Notes: generated by a model not told the origin, from the letters alone. Shown: positions 17,710 through 27,023, counted from the stretch's first letter. The stretch: 64,000 bases of DNA from CAWBJO01 sp963789175 (GCA_963789175.1 CAWBJO010000006.1:124001-188000); one strand, 5' to 3'. Numbers and translations: made by a program.

Positions 17710-19083
17710 ATGCCGCAGATTCTGATGCCGGCGCTTTCCCCGACGATGGAAGAAGGCAAGCTCGCCAAGTGGCTCGTCAAGGTCGGGGACGAGGTGAAGT
17801 CGGGCGACGTCATCGCCGAAATCGAGACCGACAAGGCAACGATGGAGGTCGAGGCCGTCGACGAGGGCAAGGTCACCGACATCCTGGTGCCGGAAGGCAC
17901 GGAAAACGTGAAGGTGAACACGCCGATCGCCGTCGTGCTCGGAGATGGCGAGACGGCTCCCTCCGCGGCGGAGGCGAAGGCCAAGTCGCCGCCACAAGAG
18001 AAGCCTCCGTCCCTACCGAGCAGCCCGCCGCAGGACTCGCTCGCTGCGGCACCGCCCCCCACCGTTTCCGTCAAGGATCCGGGACTTCCTCCCGGAACCG
18101 AGACCATTCCGATGACCGTTCGTGAGGCCCTGCGGGATGCCATGCGCGAAGAGATGAAACGCGACCCGGCAGTGTTCCTCATGGGCGAGGAGGTCGGCCA
18201 GTACCAGGGCGCATACAAGGTCAGCCAGGGATTGCTCGAAGAGTTCGGCGCAAAGCGGGTGGTCGATACTCCGATCACGGAGATGGGGTTCACGGGCCTT
18301 GGCGTCGGTGCCGCGTTTCACGGCCTCAAGCCGATCGTCGAATTCATGACCTTCAATTTCGCCATGCAGGCGATCGATCACATCCTCAATTCAGCGGCCA
18401 AGACGCTCTACATGTCGGGGGGCCAGATCGGTGTCCCGATCGTCTTCCGCGGCCCGAACGGCGCAGCGGCGAGGGTCGCTGCGCAGCACAGCCAGGACTT
18501 TTCGGCCTGGTACAGCCAGATCCCCGGCCTCAAGGTGGTCGCTCCCTATACGGCGGCGGATGCGAAAGGTTTGCTCAAGGCGGCGATCCGCGATCCCAAC
18601 CCGGTCATCTTCCTCGAGAACGAAATTCTCTACGGCAAGACATTCGACGTGCCGAAGGTCGACGACTGGGTCGTGCCGATCGGAAAGGCCCGCATGGCAC
18701 GCGAGGGCAAGGACGTCACGATCGTCAGTTTCGGGATCGGCATGACCTACGCTCTGGCGGCGGCTGAAAAACTCGCTGGCGAGGGAATAGAAGCGGAGGT
18801 CATCGACCTCAGATCGCTACGCCCGATGGACGTCGCGGCGATCGTCGAAAGCGTCCGCAAGACCAATCGCTGCGTGACCGTCGAGGAAGGCTGGCCGCAG
18901 TCTTCGGTGGGAGCCGAGATCGCGGCCCAGGTCATGACCCATGCTTTCGACCATCTCGATGCGCCGGTCGCCCGTGTCGCCGGCAAGGACGTGCCCATGC
19001 CCTATGCCGCGAACCTGGAAAAGCTGGCGCTGCCGACCGTGGATGACGTCGTCGCGGCCGCGAAGGCGGTGCTCTATGTCTAG
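17710..19083 (+). CDS. pdhB: Pyruvate dehydrogenase E1 component, beta subunit, with N-terminal lipoyl domain
   Basis: Beta subunit of heterotetrameric E1. Its 457 residues begin with an extra lipoyl domain (residues 1-80, lipoyl Lys in EIETDKATMEVEA), then a Pro/Ala-rich linker, then the transketolase-like beta fold (GEEVGQYQGAYKVSQGL; FMTFNFAMQAIDH; RGPNGAAARVAAQHSQDF). A lipoyl domain fused to E1-beta is a known alphaproteobacterial arrangement and gives the complex an additional swinging arm. It starts at ATG 17710, 14 bases after pdhA. Confidence 0.97.
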   Translation: MPQILMPALSPTMEEGKLAKWLVKVGDEVKSGDVIAEIETDKATMEVEAVDEGKVTDILVPEGTENVKVNTPIAVVLGDGETAPSAAEAKAKSPPQEKPPSLPSSPPQDSLAAAPPPTVSVKDPGLPPGTETIPMTVREALRDAMREEMKRDPAVFLMGEEVGQYQGAYKVSQGLLEEFGAKRVVDTPITEMGFTGLGVGAAFHGLKPIVEFMTFNFAMQAIDHILNSAAKTLYMSGGQIGVPIVFRGPNGAAARVAAQHSQDFSAWYSQIPGLKVVAPYTAADAKGLLKAAIRDPNPVIFLENEILYGKTFDVPKVDDWVVPIGKARMAREGKDVTIVSFGIGMTYALAAAEKLAGEGIEAEVIDLRSLRPMDVAAIVESVRKTNRCVTVEEGWPQSSVGAEIAAQVMTHAFDHLDAPVARVAGKDVPMPYAANLEKLALPTVDDVVAAAKAVLYV

Positions 19084-19121
19084 CCTGCCGCATCCGACGG
19101 CGCGGTATTGAGGGCGAAACG

Positions 19122-20456
19122 ATGCCGATCAACATTCTCATGCCGGCGCTCTCGCCCACCATGGACAAGGGAAAGCTGGCGCGTTGGCTCAAGAAGGAAG
19201 GCGAGCCGGTCAAGTCGGGAGACGTTCTCGCGGAGATCGAGACCGACAAGGCGACGATGGAGATCGAGGCGGTCGACGAGGGGACGCTTGGCAAGATCCT
19301 CGTCGCCGATGGGACGGAGGACGTTGCCGTCAACACGCCGATCGCCGTGATCCTGGCGGAAGGCGAGAGCGCCGACGCCATCGCCGTGCCGGCGAAGTCG
19401 GACGCCGGCGCCAAGCCCACTCCCGCAGCCTCACCCCCCAAACAGACCGAAGGACCGAAGCCGGCGACCGCTCCGACGTCATCGGCGCCCGCTGCTGCTC
19501 CCGCCGCTGCACAGCAGCCGGCGGCCCGGCAGGCATCGAACGGACGCGTTTTCGCAAGCCCGCTCGCGCGGCGGCTCGCCAAGGAGAAGGGTCTCGACCT
19601 CGGCGCAGTGAAAGGATCCGGCCCGCACGGCAGAATCATCGCCCGCGACGTCGAGGCGGCTCGCCCCGGCGGGGCGGCGCCGCAAAGAGCGGCAGGTGGC
19701 GGCCTCCAGGCGGCGATGCCGGACGAGATGATCCTCAAGCTCTACGAGCCGGGGTCGTACGAAGTGGTGCCGCATGACGGCATGCGGAAGATCATCGCCC
19801 AACGCCTGCTGCAGGCGAAGCAGACGATCCCGCATTTCTATCTGACCGTGGACTGCAAGCTCGACGAGCTTCTCATTCTTCGGGAGAAGCTCAATGCCCA
19901 CGCTCCGATCGACGACGACAAGAACCCGGCCTGGAAGTTGTCGGTCAACGATTTCATGATCAAGTCCATGGCGTTGGCGCTGCAGCGCGTGCCCGAGGCA
20001 AATGCGACATGGACCGAGGGCGGCATGCTGCGGCACAAGCATTCCGATGTCGGCGTCGCCGTCGCGATCGAAGGCGGCTTGTTCACGCCGGTCGTGCGCC
20101 AGGCGGAAACGAAGTCGCTGCCGCAAATCTCCGGTGAGATGAAGGACCTGGCGGGCCGAGCTCGGAAGCGCCGGCTCGCGCCGCACGAGTACCAGGGCGG
20201 GACCACGGCGATCTCCAATCTCGGCATGTTCGGCATCACGGAGTTTGCGGCCGTCATCAACCCGCCGCATGCATCAATCCTGGCCGTCGGCGCGGGCGAG
20301 AAGCGGGCCATCGTCGAGGCCGATGCCGTGGTCGTCCGCACCTTGATGACCGTCACCCTGTCCTGCGACCACAGGGTGGTCGACGGCGCGCTCGGTGCCA
20401 AACTACTAGGAGCCTTCAAGACGCTGATCGAAGATCCGGCGCTGATGATGGTGTGA
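19122..20456 (+). CDS. pdhC: Dihydrolipoamide acetyltransferase (pyruvate dehydrogenase E2)
   Basis: Core of the pyruvate dehydrogenase complex; transfers acetyl from lipoamide to CoA. The 444 residues hold one lipoyl domain (Lys in EIETDKATMEIEA, about residues 1-78), an Ala/Pro linker, the peripheral subunit-binding domain (FASPLARRLAKEKGLDL to HGRIIARDV) and the catalytic domain ending with SCDHRVVDGALGAKLL, where His and Asp are the catalytic pair. Its N-terminal lipoyl domain is nearly identical to that of PdhB just upstream. Confidence 0.97.
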   Translation: MPINILMPALSPTMDKGKLARWLKKEGEPVKSGDVLAEIETDKATMEIEAVDEGTLGKILVADGTEDVAVNTPIAVILAEGESADAIAVPAKSDAGAKPTPAASPPKQTEGPKPATAPTSSAPAAAPAAAQQPAARQASNGRVFASPLARRLAKEKGLDLGAVKGSGPHGRIIARDVEAARPGGAAPQRAAGGGLQAAMPDEMILKLYEPGSYEVVPHDGMRKIIAQRLLQAKQTIPHFYLTVDCKLDELLILREKLNAHAPIDDDKNPAWKLSVNDFMIKSMALALQRVPEANATWTEGGMLRHKHSDVGVAVAIEGGLFTPVVRQAETKSLPQISGEMKDLAGRARKRRLAPHEYQGGTTAISNLGMFGITEFAAVINPPHASILAVGAGEKRAIVEADAVVVRTLMTVTLSCDHRVVDGALGAKLLGAFKTLIEDPALMMV

Positions 20457-20465
20457 GCGGCGATC

Positions 20466-21047
20466 ATGATGATCCGACCCGCCACCAGATCCGACGCGCC
20501 GCACATGTGCATCTTCATGGACATGGCGGGCAACGGTTTCGCGTGCGCCATCTGGCAGGACATCGCGAACCCCGGTCAGTCCAGTCTCGAGATCGGCCGC
20601 TCCCGCGCCATTCGCGACCGCGGCGATTTTTCGTGGCGCAACACCCACATCCTGGAGATCGACGGCGAGCCCGCCGGGATGGTGATGGGTTTCCGCGTAC
20701 CGACTCCCTACGATCCGCCCGATCTGACCACGCTGCACAGAGCGGCACGGCCGCTCGTCGAGCTTGAGGGGCTGGCGGCCGGCACGTGGTACATCAACGC
20801 GATTGCGATCTATCCCGAATATCGGGGCAAGGGACACGGCAAAGAGCTCATCAGCAAAGCGGAAGCGCTCGCCCGCAGCGCCGAGGCCAGCCGGCTGAGC
20901 CTGATCGTCGTCTCGGCCAATGAAGGCGCCTGCGCTTTCTACCGGAAGCTCGGCTTCACGGAGGGCGGGCGGCGGCCGTTCGTGCCGTTCTCCGATTGGG
21001 GCAAAGGCAGCGACTGCATATTGATGTTCAAGGAACTGACCCAATGA
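20466..21047 (+). CDS. GNAT-family N-acetyltransferase inside the pdh operon
   Basis: A 193-residue acetyl-CoA-dependent acetyltransferase. The GNAT motif A is clear: INAIAIYPEYRGKGHGKELI, with the pyrophosphate loop RGKGHGK, followed by SANEGACAFYRKLGF in motif B. It starts 9 bases after pdhC and overlaps lpd by 4 bases (ATGA), so it must be co-transcribed and is translationally coupled to lpd. The target is unknown; a protein or small molecule linked to acetyl-CoA supply is a reasonable guess from context only. Confidence 0.85.
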   Translation: MMIRPATRSDAPHMCIFMDMAGNGFACAIWQDIANPGQSSLEIGRSRAIRDRGDFSWRNTHILEIDGEPAGMVMGFRVPTPYDPPDLTTLHRAARPLVELEGLAAGTWYINAIAIYPEYRGKGHGKELISKAEALARSAEASRLSLIVVSANEGACAFYRKLGFTEGGRRPFVPFSDWGKGSDCILMFKELTQ

Positions 21048-22441
21048 CGGACACCGCATTCGACATCCTCATCCTCGGGGCGGGGCCGGGCGGCTACGTG
21101 GCTGCGATCCGGGCCGCGCAACTCGGATTCAAGACGGCGGTCGTCGAAGACAAGCACCTGGGCGGCATCTGTCTCAACTGGGGGTGCATCCCGACCAAGG
21201 CCCTGCTGCGCTCGGCCGAAATCTACCACTATCTCTCCCATGCGGGAGACTACGGCCTCAAGGCGGATGGCGTCACCGCCGATGCGGCGGCTGTCGTCAA
21301 GCGGTCGCGCGACGTCGCGAAGCGGCTGAACACCGGAGTCGGCTTTCTCCTGAAGAAGAACAAGGTCACGGTCATCGACGGGAGGGGACGGATCTCGGCG
21401 CCCGGCAAGGCCGCAGTGACCAAGGATGGCAAGGCGGTCGGCGAGTTCAGCGCCAAGCACATCATCCTCGCGACGGGCGCGCGGCCGCGGGTGCTGCCCG
21501 GACTCGAGCCCGACAAGAAGCTCATATGGACCTACTTCGAGGCCATGGTGCCGGATGCGTTTCCAAAATCGCTGCTGGTCATCGGATCGGGTGCGATCGG
21601 AATCGAATTCGCATCCTTCTACCGCACGATGGGCTCGGAGGTGACGGTCGTCGAGATTCTCGAGCAGGTCCTGCCCGTGGAAGACAAGGAGATTGCCGAC
21701 TTCGCGCGCAAGCGGTTCGAGAAGACCGGCATCAAGATCCTGACCGGCGCCAAGGTCGCCCAGCTGAAGAAGAGCGGCGACAAGGTGACGGCAACCATCG
21801 AGGCCGCGTCGGGCAAGCAGGACATCACGGTCGATCGGGTCATCTCGGCTGTCGGGGTCGTCGGCAACGTCGAAGACCTCGGGCTCGAAGCCCTCGGCGT
21901 CAAGGTGGAGAAGGGCGTCGTCGTTGCCGATGGGTTCGGCCGAACCAACGTTCCCGGCATCTACGCCATCGGCGACGTTGCCGGCCCGCCCATGCTGGCG
22001 CACAAAGCCGAGCATGAGGGCGTCATCTGCGTGGAGAAGATCAAAGGTCTTGCGGTGCACCCGCTCGACAAGACCCGCATTCCGGGCTGCACCTATTGCC
22101 ACCCGCAGGTCGCATCCGTCGGCCTCACCGAGGCGGCGGCCAAGGCGGCCGGGCGGCAGATCAAGGTCGGCCGGTTTCCGTTCGTTGGCAACGGCAAAGC
22201 CATCGCGCTTGGTGAGGACCAAGGCATGGTCAAGACCATCTTCGATGCCAAGACCGGGCAGCTCCTGGGCGCCCACATGGTGGGGGCCGAGGTCACCGAG
22301 CTGGTCCAGGGCTTCGTCGTGGCCATGAACCTGGAAACCACCGAGGAAGAGCTGTTCCACACGGTGTTCCCGCACCCGACCCTGTCGGAGATGATGCACG
22401 AAAGCGTCCTTGATGCTTTCGGCCGCGTCATCCATATGTAA
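21044..22441 (+). CDS. lpdA: Dihydrolipoyl dehydrogenase (E3)
   Basis: Reoxidises dihydrolipoamide on E2 (and the extra E1-beta lipoyl domain) with NAD+. The 465 residues show the FAD dinucleotide fold GAGPGGYVAAIRAAQLG, the redox disulfide GGICLNWGCIPTKALL, an NAD-binding GSGAIGIEFASFYRTMG and the C-terminal catalytic VFPHPTLSEMMHE. ATG 21044 is preferred over the longer frame from 20996, which would overlap the GNAT gene more deeply. It completes a dedicated pdh set. Confidence 0.97.
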   Translation: MTDTAFDILILGAGPGGYVAAIRAAQLGFKTAVVEDKHLGGICLNWGCIPTKALLRSAEIYHYLSHAGDYGLKADGVTADAAAVVKRSRDVAKRLNTGVGFLLKKNKVTVIDGRGRISAPGKAAVTKDGKAVGEFSAKHIILATGARPRVLPGLEPDKKLIWTYFEAMVPDAFPKSLLVIGSGAIGIEFASFYRTMGSEVTVVEILEQVLPVEDKEIADFARKRFEKTGIKILTGAKVAQLKKSGDKVTATIEAASGKQDITVDRVISAVGVVGNVEDLGLEALGVKVEKGVVVADGFGRTNVPGIYAIGDVAGPPMLAHKAEHEGVICVEKIKGLAVHPLDKTRIPGCTYCHPQVASVGLTEAAAKAAGRQIKVGRFPFVGNGKAIALGEDQGMVKTIFDAKTGQLLGAHMVGAEVTELVQGFVVAMNLETTEEELFHTVFPHPTLSEMMHESVLDAFGRVIHM

Positions 22442-22460
22442 GTCGACGAGGACCCTGAGA

Positions 22461-22709
22461 ATGGACGCGAGAAACATCGCAATCGCCCTGTTGATCGGAC
22501 TGATCGCCGGCTGGCTTGCGAGCTTCATCGTCGGCGGTGGCGGTGTCGTCCAATATCTTCTGTCCGGCGTCATCGGCTCGTTCGTGGGAAGCTATCTTCT
22601 CGGCAGGTTCGACATCTCGCTCGGGATCCAGAACGAGATCGTTCGCGATATCGTCACGGCGGCCATCGGAGCCATCGTCGTCGTGATACTGGCACGGCTC
22701 ATCGCTTAA
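22461..22709 (+). CDS. GlsB/YeaQ/YmgE-family small membrane protein (first of pair)
   Basis: An 82-residue protein with three hydrophobic helices and the family's glycine-zipper look (LIGLIAGWLASFIVGGG; LLSGVIGSFVGSYLLG). Members are stress-associated inner-membrane proteins of unknown mechanism. It lies 19 bases after lpd and is followed by a paralogue, so it probably rides in the pdh-lipA transcript. Confidence 0.78.
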   Translation: MDARNIAIALLIGLIAGWLASFIVGGGGVVQYLLSGVIGSFVGSYLLGRFDISLGIQNEIVRDIVTAAIGAIVVVILARLIA

Positions 22710-22735
22710 CGGTCGCAAACAGGCGCGGAGGTAGA

Positions 22736-23029
22736 ATGGAACCCAACTCACTCATGGATCTCGGCGGCGGCGTCGGCTGGATCGGCACCATCCTCATCGG
22801 CGGCCTTGCCGGCTGGATCGCGGAGAAGATCACCCGGTCGGACATGGGTATCTTCATGAACATCATCGTCGGAATTATCGGCTCGTTCATCGGCGCGTTC
22901 CTGGCCAATGCCGCCGGCATCCGGCTGGGCGAGGCCTTCCAGGGATGGTTCTGGGGCAACCTCCTCGTATCGGCGGTCGGCGCGATCGTCCTTCTCATGG
23001 CCGTGAAGCTCGTGCGGGGCAACCGCTAG
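22736..23029 (+). CDS. GlsB/YeaQ/YmgE-family small membrane protein (second of pair)
   Basis: A 97-residue paralogue of the preceding gene, with GTILIGGLAGWIAEKITRSD, then IIVGIIGSFIGAFLANAAG and a C-terminal helix ending MAVKLVRGNR. GGAGGT lies 5 bases before its ATG. The pair sits between lpd and lipA with gaps of 26 and 6 bases, so co-expression with lipoate-dependent enzymes is likely; a functional link is not established. Confidence 0.82.
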   Translation: MEPNSLMDLGGGVGWIGTILIGGLAGWIAEKITRSDMGIFMNIIVGIIGSFIGAFLANAAGIRLGEAFQGWFWGNLLVSAVGAIVLLMAVKLVRGNR

Positions 23030-23035
23030 GTCGCG

Positions 23036-23980
23036 ATGGTCACGCTTCTCGACAGGACGAGTAGGCCGCGGCACCCGGAAAAGGCGCGCAATCCCGACAC
23101 GCCTTTGTTGCGCAAGCCGGAATGGATCCGCGTCAAGGCACCCGGTTCGCCCGTCTTCCACGAGACGCAGAAAATCGTGCGCGACCATCGCCTCGTCACG
23201 GTGTGCGAGGAGGCCGGCTGTCCCAATATCGGCGAATGCTGGTCGAAGAAGCATGCGACGTTCATGATTCTCGGCGACACCTGCACACGGGCCTGCGCGT
23301 TCTGCAACGTGCGCACGGGGCGCCCCGACGCGGTCGACGGCGAGGAACCGGTGCGAGTGGCGCAGGCCATCGCGCGGATGGGACTGCATCATGCGGTCGT
23401 GACCTCGGTGGATCGCGACGACCTCGACGACGGCGGAGCAGGGCACTTTGCGGCGGTCATCCGCGAAGTGCGGGGCCTTTCGCCCAAAACGACGATCGAG
23501 GTTCTGACTCCCGACTTCCTGCGCAAGGACGGAGCGCTGGAGCGTGTGGTGGATGCCCGGCCCGACGTATTCAACCACAATCTGGAAACGGTGCCCTCGC
23601 TCTACCTGACGATCCGGCCCGGGGCGCGCTACTTCCATTCGCTGCGGCTCTTGCAGCGAGTCAAGGAAATCGATCCCCGGATGTTCACCAAGTCAGGCAT
23701 CATGGTCGGACTTGGCGAGACGCGCGAAGAGGTCCTGCAGGTCATGGACGACATGCGGTCCGCCGACATCGATTTCATCACCATCGGGCAGTATCTCCAG
23801 CCGACCCGCAAGCACGCGGCCATCGACCGCTTCGTGTCGCCGGACGAGTTCAAGGCCTACGAGACCATTGCCTACGCCAAGGGCTTCCTGATGGTCTCGG
23901 CGAGCCCCCTGACACGCTCATCGCATCATGCCGGCGACGATTTCGCGCGGTTGCGTCAGGCCCGCGCCGCCAGATCATGA
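23036..23980 (+). CDS. lipA: Lipoyl synthase
   Basis: Radical-SAM enzyme inserting two sulfurs into octanoyl-lysine on lipoyl domains; here it would mature PdhB, PdhC and other lipoyl proteins. The 314 residues have the auxiliary cluster CEEAGCPNIGECW, the radical-SAM motif CTRACAFCNVRTG (CX3CX2C) and the C-terminal ASPLTRSSHHAGDDF, whose first conserved Ser of the RSSxH group ligates the auxiliary cluster. Its place downstream of lpd is a conserved alphaproteobacterial arrangement. It overlaps ratA by 4 bases. Confidence 0.97.
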   Translation: MVTLLDRTSRPRHPEKARNPDTPLLRKPEWIRVKAPGSPVFHETQKIVRDHRLVTVCEEAGCPNIGECWSKKHATFMILGDTCTRACAFCNVRTGRPDAVDGEEPVRVAQAIARMGLHHAVVTSVDRDDLDDGGAGHFAAVIREVRGLSPKTTIEVLTPDFLRKDGALERVVDARPDVFNHNLETVPSLYLTIRPGARYFHSLRLLQRVKEIDPRMFTKSGIMVGLGETREEVLQVMDDMRSADIDFITIGQYLQPTRKHAAIDRFVSPDEFKAYETIAYAKGFLMVSASPLTRSSHHAGDDFARLRQARAARS

Positions 23981-24438
23981 CCGAGGTGCGGCTGCAACGC
24001 CGTTTTCCGTATCCGGCCCGCCACCTCTTTAACATCGTCGCTGCAGTCGAGGACTACCGACACTTCGTGCCGCTGTGCCGCGATTCGCGGGTATGGGATC
24101 GGCGGATCGACGCCCAGGGCGTCATGCATTGCCAGGGTGAGCTCACGATCGGCTATGATCGGCTTGGCATCCGGGAGCGGTTCGCCTGCGACATCGTCGC
24201 CGATCCCCGAATCTTCACGATCGAAGCGGCGGCCTTCGAGGGACCGCTGAAGCATCTGCGCAACCGGTGGGCGCTCCATCCGGCATCGGATGCGACGATG
24301 GTCGACTTCGCGCTCGACTACCAGCTCGACAACCGGCTCCTGCAGGCCCTGCTGGGCGGCATGTTCGACTACGCGGCGGACCAGATCATGGCATCGTTCG
24401 AGGAGCGGGCGCGATCGCTGATGCCGGCCACCGCATGA
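23977..24438 (+). CDS. RatA/Coq10-type START-domain protein
   Basis: A 153-residue polyketide-cyclase/START-like protein. In bacteria this family is named RatA or ubiquinone-binding Coq10-like. Typical motifs are the N-terminal FPYPARHLFNIVAAVEDYRHFVPLC and the C-terminal FDYAADQIMASFEERA helix. It follows lipA with an ATGA overlap, a widely conserved pairing in Rhizobiales. Quinone binding in respiration is the more likely role here, by analogy with Coq10. Confidence 0.88.
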   Translation: MTEVRLQRRFPYPARHLFNIVAAVEDYRHFVPLCRDSRVWDRRIDAQGVMHCQGELTIGYDRLGIRERFACDIVADPRIFTIEAAAFEGPLKHLRNRWALHPASDATMVDFALDYQLDNRLLQALLGGMFDYAADQIMASFEERARSLMPATA

Positions 24439-24519
24439 GGCGGGCGTTGACAGCCGCCGCATGCCGGTTGTCGAACGGCCGGAAACGAGCGAAGCTGCAT
24501 GTGAAGAAGGAGGGTCGTC

Positions 24520-25101
24520 ATGCGTGCATTCCTCTCTAGGTATTGGTGGGTGTTCCTCGTGCGCGGGATCGCGGCGATGCTCTTCGGGATCCTGGCGTTC
24601 GCGCTCCCGGGCATCACCCTTGCGAGCCTGGTGCTCGTGATCGGCGCCTACATGCTGGTCGACGGAGCGCTGGCGCTGTGGGCGGCGGTAACCGGCCAGA
24701 CGGCCATCGAGAACCGCTGGCTTGTCGGCCTTCAAGGCGTCCTCGGAGTCGCCGTCGGCGTGCTCACCTTCCTCATGCCGGGCATCACCGCGATCGGGCT
24801 TCTCGTCTTCATCGTCGCATGGGCGCTCGCCATCGGCGTGCTGCAAATCGTTGCGGCTATCGTGCTCCGCAAGGAGATCGAGGGCGAGTTCTGGCTCGGA
24901 CTCTCCGGAGTCCTGTCCCTGCTGTTCGCGATCCTGGTGATGGCCAATCCCGATCAGGGCGCAATAGCGGTCATCTGGGCGATCGGCGCATATGCGATCG
25001 TCGTCGGCGCCATGCTGATCGCCTTCTCGCTTGGCATCAGAAAGCAGGCAAATGCCGGTACCTCGGACGTCAGCCCTGGCGCCGTTCGCGGCCGTAGATG
25101 A
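24520..25101 (+). CDS. HdeD-family (DUF308) membrane protein
   Basis: A 193-residue inner-membrane protein with six predicted helices arranged as three DUF308 hairpin repeats (GILAFALPGITLASLVLVIGAY; VGVLTFLMPGITAIGLLVFI; AILVMANPDQGAIAVIWAIG). HdeD of E. coli is linked to acid resistance; the mechanism is unknown. AGGAGG stands before ATG 24520. It is monocistronic between ratA and a convergent ABC operon, whose last gene it overlaps by 32 bases. Confidence 0.88.
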   Translation: MRAFLSRYWWVFLVRGIAAMLFGILAFALPGITLASLVLVIGAYMLVDGALALWAAVTGQTAIENRWLVGLQGVLGVAVGVLTFLMPGITAIGLLVFIVAWALAIGVLQIVAAIVLRKEIEGEFWLGLSGVLSLLFAILVMANPDQGAIAVIWAIGAYAIVVGAMLIAFSLGIRKQANAGTSDVSPGAVRGRR

Positions 25102-26032
25102 GCAGCATGCCGATGATCACGGCGCCGTAGATCACCTGGCGGCCCGCCTCCTGCATCTGCATGACGGAGAGGATGGACTGCAGAAGCGTGATCAGGATGA
25201 CGCCCGCCACCGTTCCAAGATAGGTTCCCCGGCCGCCGAGGATGGAAGTTCCGCCGAGGACGACCGCGGCGATGGCGGGCAACAGGTAGGCGTCACCCAT
25301 CGCTTGGTACGCCTTGGTGGAGTATCCGGCGAGCAGCACGCCGGCGAAACCGGCGAGCCCGCCGCAAAGCACGAAGGCGAAGAACAGGACGCGGCGGGTA
25401 TCGGCGCCTGAAAGATAAGCGGCCCGCTCACTATTGCCGATGGCATAGACGGTTCGACCGAAGCTCGTGCGGGTCAGAAGCCAGACGGTACCGGCGCCCA
25501 CCAAAGCCCATACGACGAGAGCATTGGGTATTCCCGGGATCGCCCGGCCAGTGGCGACATAGCGCATGGTTTCGGTCGCCATGTCCTGCGGGGCGAAACC
25601 GCCGGTCCGCAACACCATGAGCCCCTGGGCGACGGCGTTGATCCCGAGGGTGAAGATCATGGACGGAATGCGAAGATAGGCGACGCCAAACCCGTTCAAT
25701 GCTCCGGCTGCGGCACCGCACAGGATGCCGAACGGGATAGCAAGATATTCCCAGCCGCCATGCCAGCCTGCCGCGGCCGTCGACATCATGCCGCCGACCG
25801 TCAGGATCCAGGGAACGGAGAGGTCAATCTGGCCCAGGAGAATGACGATCATCATTCCTGTGGCGACGAGGCCGAGGAACGAGGCGACCAGCAGCTGCTG
25901 CAACAGATATTCGGGGGACAGGAAGCTCGAAGAGTAGATGCTGCCGACCAAAAGCAGCACGACGATGCAGCCGAAGGCGGCGGCGACGGCCGGGTCGACG
26001 CGGCGGGTGAGCGTGGCTACCCTGGCAATCAT
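25070..26032 (-). CDS. CUT2-type sugar ABC transporter permease (second permease)
   Basis: A 320-residue inner-membrane permease of the RbsC/YjfF class with about ten helices. The family signature IPSMIFTLGINAVAQGLMVL and the cytoplasmic loop AVVLGGTSILGGRGTYLGT are visible. It is the last gene of a minus-strand operon binding protein-ATPase-permease-permease, the layout of E. coli ytfQRT-yjfF, so two different permeases probably form a heterodimeric pore. It starts 10 bases after the first permease. Confidence 0.92.
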   Translation of the reverse strand: MIARVATLTRRVDPAVAAAFGCIVVLLLVGSIYSSSFLSPEYLLQQLLVASFLGLVATGMMIVILLGQIDLSVPWILTVGGMMSTAAAGWHGGWEYLAIPFGILCGAAAGALNGFGVAYLRIPSMIFTLGINAVAQGLMVLRTGGFAPQDMATETMRYVATGRAIPGIPNALVVWALVGAGTVWLLTRTSFGRTVYAIGNSERAAYLSGADTRRVLFFAFVLCGGLAGFAGVLLAGYSTKAYQAMGDAYLLPAIAAVVLGGTSILGGRGTYLGTVAGVILITLLQSILSVMQMQEAGRQVIYGAVIIGMLLIYGRERRQG

Positions 26033-26042
26033 GCAGTCGCCC

Positions 26043-27023
26043 TCATGTGAAGATGTCGAGCCGGTTGCGCAGCCGCAGAAGCCGGAATGCCCCGAGACTG
26101 ACGGCGGCAAGCAGGATCACACCCTGGACCAGGGGCTGCCAGAACGGTTCGAGGTCGAAGACGAACAGCAAATCGCCGATGGTCCTCAAAACGAAAGCGC
26201 CGAAGATCGAACCGATGGCGCTTCCCGATCCGCCGAAAAGCGACGTTCCGCCGATCACCACTGCGGCGATGGAGTTCAAGGTGTAGGTGCCGCCGATGGC
26301 GGCCGACGCTTCGCCGGAATAAGTTATGAAGGTGAGCATGAGGCCGGCGATCGCCGACAGGAGCCCCGAAAGAGCGTAGGCGAGGATCTTCGCCCTGCCG
26401 ATCGGTACGCCGGACATGAAGGCGGCGGTCTCGGAGGAGCCGACCGCGTAGGCCGCGCGGCCGAGCACCGAGCGGCGAAACGGGACCCAGACCAGGAGCA
26501 CGACGGCGAGCAGTAATGCCAGCGATGCTGGAATCCCGCCCGGCAGGCTTCCGGTGACGGCGTCGGCAAGATCGGAATTGACGTCGCCGCCGGGCACGGG
26601 GCGAATGACCAGCGCCAGTCCGTAGTAGATTGCACCGGTCGCCAGAGTCGTAATGATGGGCTGCAGTCGCCCGAATACGACGATGATGCCGTTGAGGAGC
26701 CCGCAGGCGAACCCGGCCGCCAGCACGATGACCACGCCGACCGCCGTCTCGAGCGGCGTGCCGACGCAGACCAGGGAGGCGAGGCAGTTGGCGAACACGA
26801 ATATCATTCCGACCGACAGGTCGAGACCGGCGGTGAGAACCGGCAGGGTCTGCGCCATGGCGACGAGGGCGAGCAGCACGCCCTTGTTGGCGGCCGTCGC
26901 TGCGACGTCGGGCGTGAGCCCTACCTGGTGCTTGCTGATGTAGAGGGCAAAGAAGGCGATGCTGGTGAGCAGGGCGGCGATCGTCGCCTTGTGTTCGGCG
27001 AAATAGTGGCGCGTGGAAATCAT
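26043..27023 (-). CDS. CUT2-type sugar ABC transporter permease (first permease)
   Basis: A 326-residue RbsC-like permease with hydrophobic helices throughout; the loop AVVIGGTSLFGGSGSAIG is typical. ATG 27023 overlaps the ATPase stop in ATGA, indicating translational coupling. The open frame extends upstream to 27164 but that stretch lies inside the ATPase gene. It pairs with the downstream permease gene. Confidence 0.93.
   Translation of the reverse strand: MISTRHYFAEHKATIAALLTSIAFFALYISKHQVGLTPDVAATAANKGVLLALVAMAQTLPVLTAGLDLSVGMIFVFANCLASLVCVGTPLETAVGVVIVLAAGFACGLLNGIIVVFGRLQPIITTLATGAIYYGLALVIRPVPGGDVNSDLADAVTGSLPGGIPASLALLLAVVLLVWVPFRRSVLGRAAYAVGSSETAAFMSGVPIGRAKILAYALSGLLSAIAGLMLTFITYSGEASAAIGGTYTLNSIAAVVIGGTSLFGGSGSAIGSIFGAFVLRTIGDLLFVFDLEPFWQPLVQGVILLAAVSLGAFRLLRLRNRLDIFT

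Noticed and set aside
20939..22573. 544-codon antisense frame over lpd
   Set aside because: Composition follows the third-codon bias of lpd; no motif and no ribosome site.
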